From CAIMFV01 sp040757715 (lineage in GTDB: Bacteria > Pseudomonadota > Alphaproteobacteria > Caulobacterales > Caulobacteraceae), in contig JBFLWS010000010.1 of NCBI GenBank assembly GCA_040757715.1, positions 43,582 to 107,581 of the forward strand: a DNA stretch of 64,000 bases. The letters run 5' to 3'. This document shows positions 1 to 10,200 of the stretch, in pieces. The notes below the pieces were generated by a model that was not told where the DNA came from, did no database searches, and saw only the letters and a list, made by a program, of their open reading frames with translations. Both the position numbers and the translations under genes were made by a program. The first letter of the stretch is position 1. The number at the start of each line of letters is the position of its first letter.

Positions 1-76
1 CCGGCTTGGTCTTGCCCTTGAAGGTGAAGTCCTTGCGGGTGAAATCGGCGATATCGGTGGTCAGAGGTGCGGCCAT
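1..76 (-). CDS. Dienelactone hydrolase-like protein, N-terminal fragment cut by the window edge
   Basis: Reading leftward from an ATG at 76-74, 25 codons stay open to the window edge and begin MAAPLTTDIADFTRKDFTFK. A GGGGGA ribosome-binding site lies just upstream of the ATG, so the start is credible. The opening residues resemble the N-terminus of alphaproteobacterial dienelactone hydrolase family proteins as I remember them, but the catalytic region is outside the window, so the family call is tentative. The gene is divergent from obgE with about 60 bp between the two starts. Confidence 0.45.
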   Translation of the reverse strand, partial: MAAPLTTDIADFTRKDFTFKGKTKP

Positions 77-137
77 TTGTTCCCCCAAAGTTCAGGCGGG
101 GCTCGACGCGCGCCCCGCCTGGCGGCATAGGACGCTG

Positions 138-1184
138 ATGAAGTTTCTCGACCAGTGCAAGATATTCATCCGCTCCGGCGACGGCGGCGGCGGCGCCGTG
201 TCGTTCCGGCGGGAGAAGTTCATCCCCTTCGGCGGACCGGACGGCGGCGACGGCGGCCGCGGGGGCGACGTGTGGGTAGAGGCGGTGGAGGGGCTCAACA
301 CCCTGATCGACTACCGCTACCAGCAGCACTTCAAGGCCGGCACGGGCGAGCACGGCATGGGCAAGCAGCGCCACGGCGCCTCTGGCGCCGATGTGGTGCT
401 AAAGGTGCCGGTGGGCACGGAAATCCTCGACGAGGATCGCGAGACCCTCATCGCCGACCTCGATCACGTGGGCGCCCGCATCCGCCTGGCCAAGGGCGGC
501 AATGGCGGCTTCGGCAATTCGCAATTCAAGGGACCGATCAATCAGGCGCCCTATCACGCCAATCCCGGCCAGGCGGGCCAGGAGCTGTGGATCTGGCTGC
601 GACTGAAGCTGATCGCCGATGTGGGGCTGGTGGGCCTGCCCAACGCCGGCAAGTCCACCTTCCTCGCGGCCACCTCGGCGGCCAAGCCGAAGATCGCCGA
701 CTATCCCTTCACCACCCTCACCCCCAATCTCGGCATGGTGGACCTGTCGCCGCAGGAGCGCTTCGTGCTGGCCGACATCCCCGGTCTCATCGAAGGCGCG
801 TCCGAGGGCGCGGGGCTCGGCACGCGTTTCCTTGGCCATGTGGAGCGATGCGCGGTGCTGATCCACCTGGTGGACGGGACCCAGGACGACGTGGCCGGGG
901 CCTGGCGCACGGTGCGTCAGGAGCTGGAGGCCTATGGGGCGGGGCTGGAAGACAAGCCGGAAATCCTCGCCCTGAACAAGATCGATTCCCTCGACGATGA
1001 TCTGCGCCAACTGCAGAAGGAAGCCCTGGAAGAGGCCTCCGGCGAGCCGGTGCGGCTGGTCTCCGGCGTGTCCGGCCAGGGGGTCACCGAGCTTTTGCGC
1101 GCCGCCTACCAGGTGGTGCTGGCGCAGCGGGCGGCGGAGAAGGCCGAGAAGGACGGCGGGGCGCCCGCCGCCTGGACCCCGTGA
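138..1184 (+). CDS. obgE: GTPase ObgE/CgtA
   Basis: This is the essential ribosome-associated Obg GTPase, involved in 50S subunit maturation and growth control, and studied as CgtA in Caulobacter. The start at 138 gives MKFLDQCKIFIRSGDGGGG, the standard beginning of the glycine-rich Obg fold (about residues 1-158); an upstream in-frame extension lacks family similarity. The G domain follows, with Walker A GLPNAGKST near residue 165, switch/G3 DIPGLIEGASEGAG near 212 and G4 NKID near 280. At 348 residues it lacks the C-terminal OCT domain of some homologues, which is usual in proteobacteria. Its stop overlaps the GTG start of proB by 4 bp, so the two are translationally coupled. Confidence 0.97.
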   Translation: MKFLDQCKIFIRSGDGGGGAVSFRREKFIPFGGPDGGDGGRGGDVWVEAVEGLNTLIDYRYQQHFKAGTGEHGMGKQRHGASGADVVLKVPVGTEILDEDRETLIADLDHVGARIRLAKGGNGGFGNSQFKGPINQAPYHANPGQAGQELWIWLRLKLIADVGLVGLPNAGKSTFLAATSAAKPKIADYPFTTLTPNLGMVDLSPQERFVLADIPGLIEGASEGAGLGTRFLGHVERCAVLIHLVDGTQDDVAGAWRTVRQELEAYGAGLEDKPEILALNKIDSLDDDLRQLQKEALEEASGEPVRLVSGVSGQGVTELLRAAYQVVLAQRAAEKAEKDGGAPAAWTP

Positions 1185-2356
1185 GCGGGGCGGCCACAGC
1201 CCGGCTTCGCCTCACCGAGGCCAAGCGGCTGGTGGTGAAGGTGGGCTCGGCCCTGCTGGTGGATTCCGAGACCGGCCAGGCCGACGCCGCCTGGCTGGCG
1301 CGCCTGGCTCAGGACTGCGCCGCCCTGAAGAGCCGCGGCGCCCAGGTGCTGATCGTCTCCTCCGGCGCGGTGGCGCTGGGGCGGCGACGCCTCGGTCTGC
1401 CCTTACGCGGCGGGCTGGAGTTGGCGCAGAAGCAGGCCGCCGCCGCCGCAGGCCAGAGCCAACTCATGCGGGCCTGGGAAGCGGCCTTCGAGCCGCACCA
1501 CCTGCCCTGCGCGCAGGTGCTGCTCACCCCGGACGACACTGAAATTCGCCGCCGCTGGCTGAACGGCCGCTCCACCGTCAATACGTTGATCAATCTCGGC
1601 GCGGTTCCCGTGATCAACGAGAACGACACCGTGGCCACGGCCGAAATCCGCTATGGCGACAACGACCGGCTGGCGGCGCGGGCGGCGCAGATGATCGGCG
1701 CGGACTTGCTGGTGCTGCTGTCCGACATCGACGGGCTCTACACCGCCGATCCGAGGCGCGATCCCTCCGCCCAGCACCTGCCGTTGATCGAGGCCCTGAC
1801 CCCGGAGATCGAGGCCATGGCCGGCGGCGTGAACGCCGATGCAGGCGTGGGCTCCGGGGGCATGGCCTCCAAGCTCGCCGCCGCACGCATCGCCGACGCG
1901 GCGGGCTGCGCCACCGTGATCGCCAACGGGCGACCGCCCGCCGCCAAGGGCGCCTTCGGCACGCTGGGTCCCCTGCAGGCTGTGGCCGAGGGCGCGCGGG
2001 CGACCCTGATCGAGGCGCGGGCCAATCCCATCGCCGCCTACAAGCAATGGATCGCCGGGTCGCTGGCCCCCAAGGGCGAGCTGATCATCGACGCCGGCTG
2101 CGCCAAGGCCTTGAGGCAGGGCCGCAGCCTGCTGCCGGCCGGGGTGAAGAAGGTGCTGGGCGCCTTCGGTCGCGGCGATGCGGTGGTGGTGCGGGCTGAA
2201 GGCGGGGCGGAGATCGCCCGCGGCCTGGTCGCCTATGACGCAGACGCCGCCGCCGCCATCGCCGGGCTGAAGACCGACGCCATCGAGGCGACGCTGGGCT
2301 GGCGCGGACCGGACGCTCTGGTGCACCGCGACGACATGGTGCTCACCCGCGGATAA
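1181..2356 (+). CDS. proB: Glutamate 5-kinase ProB
   Basis: Glutamate 5-kinase phosphorylates glutamate in the first step of proline synthesis, in the cytosol. The 391-residue protein has an amino-acid-kinase domain (about 10-270) with the VVKVGSALL nucleotide-binding start, the INENDTV segment and SDIDGLYTADP, followed by a PUA domain (about 290-385), the usual architecture. The GTG start sits in a GTGA overlap with the obgE stop. The obgE-proB order is common in alphaproteobacteria. The proA gene that often follows is not here; the next gene is convergent. Confidence 0.97.
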   Translation: MSGAATARLRLTEAKRLVVKVGSALLVDSETGQADAAWLARLAQDCAALKSRGAQVLIVSSGAVALGRRRLGLPLRGGLELAQKQAAAAAGQSQLMRAWEAAFEPHHLPCAQVLLTPDDTEIRRRWLNGRSTVNTLINLGAVPVINENDTVATAEIRYGDNDRLAARAAQMIGADLLVLLSDIDGLYTADPRRDPSAQHLPLIEALTPEIEAMAGGVNADAGVGSGGMASKLAAARIADAAGCATVIANGRPPAAKGAFGTLGPLQAVAEGARATLIEARANPIAAYKQWIAGSLAPKGELIIDAGCAKALRQGRSLLPAGVKKVLGAFGRGDAVVVRAEGGAEIARGLVAYDADAAAAIAGLKTDAIEATLGWRGPDALVHRDDMVLTRG

Positions 2357-2363
2357 GCTGGGT

Positions 2364-3785
2364 TTAGCGCTTCAGCCCGATCTCGTGTTCGGACCAGCCT
2401 CCGCCCAGGGCTTCGATGAGGCTGGCGCTGGCCACCAGGCGCGACTTCAGCACATTGACCGAATTGATCTCCGCGGCGAGGGCGGTGTTCTGCGCCACGA
2501 CCACGCTCGTATAGGCGGTCTGGCCCGCCTTGTACTGGTTGAGGGCGATGGTCTCGCCCTGACGGGCGTTGGCCTCGGCCCGCTCGCGCACCGCCTGCTC
2601 CTGTTCCAGCACGCGCAGGGACACGAGCTCGTCCTCCACATTCTGCAAGGCCTGCAGCACCGCCAGGCGATACGCCGCCACCCGCTGGGCGTAGACGGCC
2701 TTGGCGCTCTGCACGCCGGCGAGGCGGGCCCCGAAGTTGAAGATCGTTTCCGTGCCGGTGGCCGCCAGGGCCCAGCTGTTGGTGGAGGATTGAAAGAGGT
2801 CGCCGAGGTGTTTCGCCGTCGAGGTGTCGGAGGCGGTCAGGTTGAAGCTCGGAAAGAAGGCGGCTTCGGCGACGCCGATCCCGGCGCTGGCGGCGGCGAC
2901 ATTGCGCTCGGCCTCGGCCACGTCCGGCCGGCGTTGCAGGATATCCGACGGCAGACCCGTGGGCGCTACCGGCACGGTCTTGACCAGGCGCCCGGCCGGC
3001 AAACGGAACTCCGCCGGCGGCTCGCCCATGAGCACGGCCATGGCGTGCTCCAGCTGGCCGCGCTGGACGCCGAGATCGAGGAGACTGGCCTTGGCGCTGT
3101 CGAGCTGGGTCTCGGCGGCGATCACGTCGGCCCGGGCGGCCACGCCGGCCTTGTACTGGTTCTGCGCCACGTCGAGGGCGCGCTGGAGGTTGGCGACCTC
3201 CGCCTTCAGAAGGTCCGCCTGGGCGTCGAGGCCGCGCAGGGTGAAGTAGTCGATGGCCAGGGCCGACTGGGCCGCCAGCCGCGCATTGGCCAAGGCCGCG
3301 GCGCTGGACTGGGCGCTCGCCTTGCCCGCCTCCAGCTGACGGCGCAGCTTGCCGAACACGTCGAAGGCCCAGTCGGCGTTGACGCTCGCATTGTAGCGCC
3401 CGCCGCCCGCCGCCTTGGCCGCGGCCGATCCCCCGCCGTTGTTGCTGGAGGTGAGCGACGCCGACACGGCGGGCAGCAGCGCCGCGCGGTCCTCGACCAC
3501 CACCGCCTTGGCCTGGCGATAGGCGGCCTCGGCCTCGGCGATGTTCAGATTGGAGAGCGTCACCTGGCGCTCCATCTGGTCCAGCACCGGATCGTTGAAG
3601 GCCGACCACCAGGCGCCGCGATCGATGTGGTCCAGGGGTGTGGCCGGGGTCCAGCCCTCGGCCTCGCGATAGCTCGCCTGCATGGGCGCAGCGGGCCGCT
3701 TGTAATTGGGGCCCACGGCGCAGGCGCTGAGCGCGAAGCCCGCGCTCGCCAGCAAGGTCCAGCGCAGAAGCGAAGAGTTCGCCAT
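2364..3785 (-). CDS. Outer-membrane efflux lipoprotein (NodT/OprM type)
   Basis: This is the outer-membrane channel of a tripartite RND efflux system. Its N-terminus is a lipoprotein signal with lipobox LSAC and modified Cys22, followed by AVGPNYKRP, the classic start of NodT-family channels. The 473 residues hold two structural repeats; LPSDILQRRPDVAEAERN is the family signature in the second half. It is the last gene of a leftward operon and starts one base after the second RND pump ends, so one mRNA probably encodes adaptor, two pumps and channel. The substrate cannot be read from the sequence. Confidence 0.95.
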   Translation of the reverse strand: MANSSLLRWTLLASAGFALSACAVGPNYKRPAAPMQASYREAEGWTPATPLDHIDRGAWWSAFNDPVLDQMERQVTLSNLNIAEAEAAYRQAKAVVVEDRAALLPAVSASLTSSNNGGGSAAAKAAGGGRYNASVNADWAFDVFGKLRRQLEAGKASAQSSAAALANARLAAQSALAIDYFTLRGLDAQADLLKAEVANLQRALDVAQNQYKAGVAARADVIAAETQLDSAKASLLDLGVQRGQLEHAMAVLMGEPPAEFRLPAGRLVKTVPVAPTGLPSDILQRRPDVAEAERNVAAASAGIGVAEAAFFPSFNLTASDTSTAKHLGDLFQSSTNSWALAATGTETIFNFGARLAGVQSAKAVYAQRVAAYRLAVLQALQNVEDELVSLRVLEQEQAVRERAEANARQGETIALNQYKAGQTAYTSVVVAQNTALAAEINSVNVLKSRLVASASLIEALGGGWSEHEIGLKR

Positions 3786-3786
3786 G

Positions 3787-6700
3787 TCAGCCTCCTTGGG
3801 GCGCGGGTGCGACGGGACCGGCGCCCGCCTTGCGACGTCGACGGCCGCGGTGTCTTAGGCGATCCATGCCCAAATAGACCACAGGGGTGGTGATCAGGGT
3901 CAGGACCTGGCTGGCCAGAAGCCCGCCGATGATGGCCACGCCCAGGGGTCGGCGCAGCTCGCCGCCCTCGCCGAAACCGACGGCCAGCGGCAGGGCCCCG
4001 AGGATGGCCGCCGTGGTGGTCATCAGGATGGGCCGAAAGCGCAGCATGCTGGCGCGATAGATGGCGTCCTCCGGGCTCATGCCCTCGCGCTCCGCCTGCA
4101 AGGCGAAGTCGATGATCATGATGGCGTTCTTCTTCACGATGCCGATGAGCAGAATGACGCCGATGAGGGCGATGATGGAGAACTCGATGTGGAACAGCAT
4201 CAGGGCGAGCAGCGCCCCCACTCCCGCCGAGGGCAGGGTGGAGATCACGGTGATCGGGTGCACGTAGCTCTCATAGAGCACGCCCAGCACCAGATAGACC
4301 GCCACCAGGGCGGCGAGGATCAACAGCGGCTCGTTGGCGAGGGAAGCCTCGAAGGCCTGGGCCGTGCCGGCGAACCCGCCGTGCACGTTGGCGGGCATGC
4401 CGATGGCCTGCATGGCGGCGGCCACCTCGGCCCGAGCATCGCTGAGGGACTTGCCCGGCTGGAGATTGAACGAAAGCGTCGCCGCCACCGACTGGCCCTG
4501 GTGCGAGATGGAGAGCGGGGTCGGATTGAGCGCATAGGTCGCGAAGGCGGGCAGCGGCGTCATGCGCGAGGCGCCGGTGGACACCGCTTGCCCCGTCTGC
4601 TGCTGGCCCGAGGCCCCGCCGCCGGTGGAGGTGCGCGCCACGCCGGCGCCGGCGAGGGCTGTTGAGGCGCTGGTGAGGCCGGCGCTGGACCCGCTGGACG
4701 CCACCACGCCGCCGGCGGCCGAGCCGCCCCCGGTGCTGATGAGGCTCGAGGGGGGGCGGGTGAAGAAAGGCGTCGGCGCCGCCGCGCGGCTGAACTCGGT
4801 GGCGGCGGGGTTTGGCGCCGGATGGGCGGCCACGTTGGGCGGTCGGTCGCCCAGCGCCGGGTTGCTCAAGCGTGCGCTTACGGCCGGCGAAGCGGCGGTG
4901 GCGGCGGTGGCGACGGCGGGCGGAATGTAGGTGTTGTTGAGGCTGTCGGTGAACTGGTCGAAGGGCGGATCGGCCTCCATCACCACGTGGTACTGGTTCA
5001 GCGGATTGTAGATGGTGGACACCTGCCGCTGGCCGAAATTGTCGTAGAGGATGTTGTCCACCTGCTGCATGGTCACGCCGAGGCGGGAGGCTTGGTCCCG
5101 GTCCACGTTGATGTAGGTCTCCAGCCCGTGCTCCTGCTGGTCGGAGTTCACGTCCGTGACCACGGCGGAGTGCATCAGGTAAGTCTTCAGCCGTTCCGAC
5201 CAGGTGCGCAGGGCGTTCAGATCATCGCTCTGCAAGGTGTACTGGTACTGGGCCGCCGACTGGCGCCCGCCCACGCGGAAGTCCTGCACCGTCTGCAAAA
5301 ACAGTTGAGCGCCGGCCACGCGGGCGAGCTGCGGCCTCAGCCGGCTGATCACGTCGTCGGTGGTGACTCCAGGCGCAGATCGCTCCGGCTTCGATTTCAA
5401 GGCGCCGAAGGTGAAGCCGCCCGGGCCGAAGGTGAAGCCCACCACATGGGACACGTCAGGATCCTTGGAGACGATTTCCTGTAGGCGCGTCATCTTGCCG
5501 GCGGTGAGGGTGAAGGAGCTCGCCTGGTCCACCTGCAGACCGCCCACCAGCTGTCCGGTGTCCTGCTGGGGCATGAAGCCCTTGGGGATGATGATGTAGA
5601 GGTAGACGTTGAGGGCGATGGCGGCGACGAGGATCCCCACCACGAACCGGCGATGCGCCAAGGCCCAGCCGAGGGACTTTTCGTAGGTCGCCGTCACCCA
5701 GGCGAAGAAGCCGTCGAGCCATTGCGAGATGCGGGCGAAGACACTGGGCTTCCCTGATGACGCGCCGCCGCTCGGTTTCGCATCGATCAGGCGCGCCGAC
5801 ATCATGGGCGTGGCGGTGAGCGACACCACCATGGAGACCAGGATCGAGGCCGACAGGGTCACGGCGAACTCGCGGAACAGCCGGCCGATGATGCCGCCCA
5901 TGGCCAGCAGCGGAATGAACACCGCGACCAGGGAGATGGAGATGGCGAAGACGGTGAAGCCCACCTCCGCCGCGCCCTTCAGGGCCGCTTCGTAGCGGGG
6001 CGTCCCCTCCTCCACGTGGCGGGTGATATTCTCCAGCACCACGATGGCGTCGTCGACCACGAAGCCGGTGGCCACGGTGAGGGCCATGAGGCTGAGATTG
6101 TCGAGGCTGAACTTGAACAGGAACATGAAGGCCACGGCGCCCAGCAACGACACCGTCACCGCCACGCCGGGGATCAAGGTGGCGCGGCCGTTTCTCAGGA
6201 ACACCAGCACCACCAGCACCACCAGCACCGTGGCGATGAGCAGCGTGCGCTCCACCTCGAACAGCGAGCCCCTGGTGGTGGTGGTGCGGTCCACGGCCAC
6301 TTCCAGATCCACCTGCGGCGGCATCTGGTTTCGCAGCTGCGGCAGGAGGGCGCGGATGCGGTCCACGGTGGCGATCATGTTCGCCCCCGGCTGGCGGGTG
6401 ATGCGCACCACAATCGCTGGCTTGCCATTGGCGAGGCCGAGTTGGCGCATGTCCTCCTGGCTGTCGAACACCTTGGCCACGTCGCTCAGGCGAATGATGG
6501 CCCCGTTGCGCACCGCCACCACCAGGTTGCGATAGTCGTCGGCCGTCCGCGCCTGGTCGTTGGTGTAGATCTGCAGCCGGCGCGGACCATCGTCGATGAA
6601 GCCCTTGGGCTGGTTGGCGTTGGCCGAAAAGATGGCGTTGCGCAGGTCTTCCGGGCTGAGCCCGGCGCGGGCCAGGGCGTGGGGGTCATAGTCCACCCGC

Positions 6701-7254
6701 ACGGCCGGACTGGCCCCGCCGCCCAGGCTGACATCTCCCACGCCTTCCACCTGGCTCAGTCTCTGCTGCAGCACCGTGGAGGCGGCGTCGTAGATCTGGG
6801 CGTTGGTAAGGGTGGGCGATTGCAGGGTGAGGATCAGGATCGGCTGATCCGCCGGGTTGATCTTGCGATAGTTGGGATTGGAGCGGAGCGTCGAGGGCAA
6901 GTCCGCGCGCGCCGCGTTGATGGCCGCCTGCACGTCCCGCGCCGCGCCGTCGATGTTGCGGTCGAGACCGAACTGCAAGGTGATGCCGGTCTGGCCGGTG
7001 GAGCTGTTGGACGTCATCTCGGTGACGTCGGCGATCTGGCCGAGGCGGCGCTCCAAAGGCGTGGCCACGCTGGTGGCCATCACCTGCGGGCTCGCCCCCG
7101 GCAGGTTGGCGTTCACCTGGATGGTGGGAAAGTCCACCGAGGGCAGGGACGACACCGGCAGGGCGAAATAGGCCGCGATGCCGGTGAGCGCCACGCCGAT
7201 GGTGAGGAGCGTGGTGGCCACTGGCCGGTTGATGAACAGGTGGGTGAAGTTCAC
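3787..7254 (-). CDS. RND multidrug efflux pump subunit (MdtC/HAE1 type) with a low-complexity insertion
   Basis: An inner-membrane proton-driven RND transporter of about 1155 residues. I chose the GTG at 7254 (V/M-NFTHLFINRPVATTLL) because GGAG lies 7 nt upstream and the preceding pump ends 4 bp before; a longer in-frame extension would overlap that gene. The transmembrane-4 proton-relay motif GFVVDDAIVVLEN and the RND signatures are intact. About 120 residues rich in Ala, Ser, Gly and Pro (roughly 779-897, nt 4561-4920) interrupt the second periplasmic half between NNTYIPP and PLPAFATYA, where relatives have only a short loop. This makes the protein longer than the usual 1020-1050 residues. 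It probably pairs with the neighbouring pump as a heteromeric MdtBC-like transporter. Confidence 0.93.
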   Translation of the reverse strand: MNFTHLFINRPVATTLLTIGVALTGIAAYFALPVSSLPSVDFPTIQVNANLPGASPQVMATSVATPLERRLGQIADVTEMTSNSSTGQTGITLQFGLDRNIDGAARDVQAAINAARADLPSTLRSNPNYRKINPADQPILILTLQSPTLTNAQIYDAASTVLQQRLSQVEGVGDVSLGGGASPAVRVDYDPHALARAGLSPEDLRNAIFSANANQPKGFIDDGPRRLQIYTNDQARTADDYRNLVVAVRNGAIIRLSDVAKVFDSQEDMRQLGLANGKPAIVVRITRQPGANMIATVDRIRALLPQLRNQMPPQVDLEVAVDRTTTTRGSLFEVERTLLIATVLVVLVVLVFLRNGRATLIPGVAVTVSLLGAVAFMFLFKFSLDNLSLMALTVATGFVVDDAIVVLENITRHVEEGTPRYEAALKGAAEVGFTVFAISISLVAVFIPLLAMGGIIGRLFREFAVTLSASILVSMVVSLTATPMMSARLIDAKPSGGASSGKPSVFARISQWLDGFFAWVTATYEKSLGWALAHRRFVVGILVAAIALNVYLYIIIPKGFMPQQDTGQLVGGLQVDQASSFTLTAGKMTRLQEIVSKDPDVSHVVGFTFGPGGFTFGALKSKPERSAPGVTTDDVISRLRPQLARVAGAQLFLQTVQDFRVGGRQSAAQYQYTLQSDDLNALRTWSERLKTYLMHSAVVTDVNSDQQEHGLETYINVDRDQASRLGVTMQQVDNILYDNFGQRQVSTIYNPLNQYHVVMEADPPFDQFTDSLNNTYIPPAVATAATAASPAVSARLSNPALGDRPPNVAAHPAPNPAATEFSRAAAPTPFFTRPPSSLISTGGGSAAGGVVASSGSSAGLTSASTALAGAGVARTSTGGGASGQQQTGQAVSTGASRMTPLPAFATYALNPTPLSISHQGQSVAATLSFNLQPGKSLSDARAEVAAAMQAIGMPANVHGGFAGTAQAFEASLANEPLLILAALVAVYLVLGVLYESYVHPITVISTLPSAGVGALLALMLFHIEFSIIALIGVILLIGIVKKNAIMIIDFALQAEREGMSPEDAIYRASMLRFRPILMTTTAAILGALPLAVGFGEGGELRRPLGVAIIGGLLASQVLTLITTPVVYLGMDRLRHRGRRRRKAGAGPVAPAPQGG

Positions 7255-7258
7255 GGCC

Positions 7259-10200
7259 TCACTCCGCCGGCGCGCCGGCCTCGCCCGCACGCCCCTGGGC
7301 CCGCCGCGCCAGGTCCCGCGCCAGCCGGTCGAACCACAGATAGATCACCGGGGTGGTGAACAGGGTCAGCAGTTGCGACAGGATGAGGCCGCCGACGATG
7401 GCGATGCCGAGCGGCTGGCGCAGCTCAGCCCCGTAGCCCCCGCCGATCAGCAGCGGCACGGCGCCCAGCAGCGCAGCCATGGTGGTCATGAGGATGGGGC
7501 GGAAGCGCAACAGCGCCGCCTGGTGAATGGCCGCCTGGGGATCGAGGCCTTCATTGCGTTCCGCGTCGAGGGCGAAGTCGATCATCATGATCGCGTTCTT
7601 CTTGACGATGCCGAACAGCAGGATGAGGCCGATGATGCCCACCACGCCCAGGTCCTGACCGAACAGCATCAGGCCCAAGAGGGCGCCGATGGTGGCCGAG
7701 GGCAGGGTGGAGAGGATGGTGATGGGGTGGATGAAGCTCTCATAGAGCACCCCCAGCACGATGTAGATCACCACGATGGCGGCCAGGATCAGCCACAGCT
7801 CGTTGGTGAGCGACTTCTGGAACGTCTCCGCCGCGCCGAGGAAGGTGGTGGTGATGGTGGGGGGCACGCCGGCGGAGGCTTCCGCAGCCTCGATGGACTT
7901 CACCGCCTCGCCCAGGCTGACGCCCTTGGCGAGATTGAACGAGATGGTGGAGGCGGGGAACTGGCCCAGGTGGTTCACCACCAGCGGCGCCGGGGCGATG
8001 CGGATCTTGGCGACGGACGACAGGGGCGTCTGACCGCCCGAGGCCGTGGGCAGGTAGAGCTTGTCGAAGGCCTCCGGCCCGCCGTTGAAGGAAGGGCTGT
8101 TCTCCAGGATCACCCGGTACTGGTTCGATTGGGTGAAGATGGTGGAGACGATGCGCTGGCCGAAGGCGTCGTAGAGGATGTTGTCCACGGTGGCGAGGCT
8201 GACGCCCAGGCGCCCGGCGGCGTCGCGATCCACGTCCACGAAGGCGGCGAGGCCCTGGTCCTGCACGTCGGTGGAGACGTCGGTGATCTCCTTCAGCGAC
8301 GATAACTTGCCCACCAAGGTCTTGGCCCAGGCCTGCACGGCGTTGGGATCAGCGCCCTCGAGCACGAACTGGTACTGGGTGCGGCTCACCGAGGCGTCGA
8401 TGGTCAGGTCCTGCACCGGTTGCATGAAGAGGGCGACGCCGGGCACGCGCACCTTGGTCTGCAATCGGCGGATGACGTCCGAGGCGTGCTCGTGGCGCTG
8501 ATCCAGCGGCTTCAGCTCGATGAGCACGCGGGAGGTGTTCACCGTGGTGTTCTGGGCGTCCACGCCGACGAAGGAGGAGACGTTCACCACGTCGGGGTCC
8601 TGCATCAGCTGCTCGGCCACCTCGCGCTGCAGCTCCGCCATCTTGCCGAAGGAGACGGTCTGGGCGGCTTCCACCACGCCCTGGATTTCTCCGGTGTCCT
8701 GGGTGGGGAACAGGCCCTTGGGGATGACGATGTAGAGCAGCACGGTGATGAGGAAGGTCACCACCGCCACGATCAGGGTGGCGGTCTGGCGCTTCAGCAC
8801 CCATTGGAGCGCCACATCGTAGCGGTCGATGAGCCAGTTGAAGGCCCGCTCGGCCCGGTCCTCGAACCCGCCCGGCTTGGGATGCGGCGGCTTTTTCAGC
8901 CACAGGCCGCACAGGGACGGCACCAGGGTCAGGGACACCACCGCCGAGACGATGATGGTGGCGGCCAAGGTGACGGCGAACTCACGGAACAGGCGGCCGA
9001 CCACGTCGCCCATGAACAGGAGCGGGATCAGCACCGCCAGCAGCGACACGGTGAGCGAGATGATGGTGAAGCCGATCTCGCCCGCGCCCTTCAGCGCCGC
9101 GGACTTGGGCGATTCCCCCGCCTCCACGTGACGGTTGATGTTCTCGATCATCACGATGGCGTCGTCGACCACGAAGCCGGTGGCGATGGTCAGGGCCATC
9201 AGGGTCAGGTTGTTGAGGCTGAACTTCAACAGGTACATGGCCCCGAAGGCGCCCACGAGCGATAGGGGCACGGCCACGCTAGCGATGAAGGTCGAGGCGA
9301 GGTTGCGCAGGAACAGGAACATCACCATCACCACCAGGGCGATGGAGAGGGTGAGCTCGAACTCGACATCAGTCACCGAGGCGCGGATGGTCACCGTGCG
9401 GTCGGTCATGGGGGTGAGCTTGATCCCCGCCGGCAGGGCGTCCTCGATCAGGCTCGGCTTGGCCCGACAGGCGGCCGTCTCGCAATAGGTGTGTGGCAGG
9501 AGCGCCTTGATGCGATCCACCACGCCGATGACGTTGGCGCCGGGCTGGCGCTGGATGTTGAGGATCACCGCCGGGGTGGTGGTCGACTTGCCGTTTTCCC
9601 AGGTAGAGGCGTAGGCCCCGAGCTGGGTGTTCTCGGCGCTAGCCGTCACCGCCGCCACGTCGCGCAGACGGATCGGCGCACCGTTGCGATAGGCCACCAC
9701 CAGGTTGAGGTACTCGCTGGCGTCAGTGAGCTGATCGTTGGCGTTGATAGTCAAGGCGCGGGTGGGGCCGTTGAAGCTGCCCTTGGCGCCGTTGACGTTG
9801 GCGGCGGCGATGGAGGAGCGCAGGTTCTCCATGGTCAGGCCATAGGCGGCGAGGGCCGTGGGATTGGCCTGCACGCGCACCGCGGGGCGCTGGCCGCCGG
9901 AAACACTGACGAGGCCTACCCCGGCGATCTGGCTGATCTTGGAGGCCAGGCGATTGTCGGCGATGTCCTCCACCTGGGTGCCTGGCAGGGTGTCGGAGGA
10001 GAGGGCGAGGGTCAGCACCGGCGCGTCGGCCGGATTGATCTTGGCGTAGACTGGCGGGTTGGGCAGGTCGGAGGGCAACAGATTGCCTGCCGCATTGATC
10101 GCCGCCTGCACCTCCTGCTCGGCCACGTCGAGGGAAAGGTCGAGGCCGAACTGGAGCGTAATCACCGAGGCCCCGGAGCTGCTCACCGAGGACATGCGCT

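Noticed and set aside
6016..7359. Long plus-strand frame opposite the RND pump
   Set aside because: It is antisense to a clearly conserved pump, rich in His, Gly and Arg, and has no family similarity; long antisense frames are expected in GC-rich DNA.
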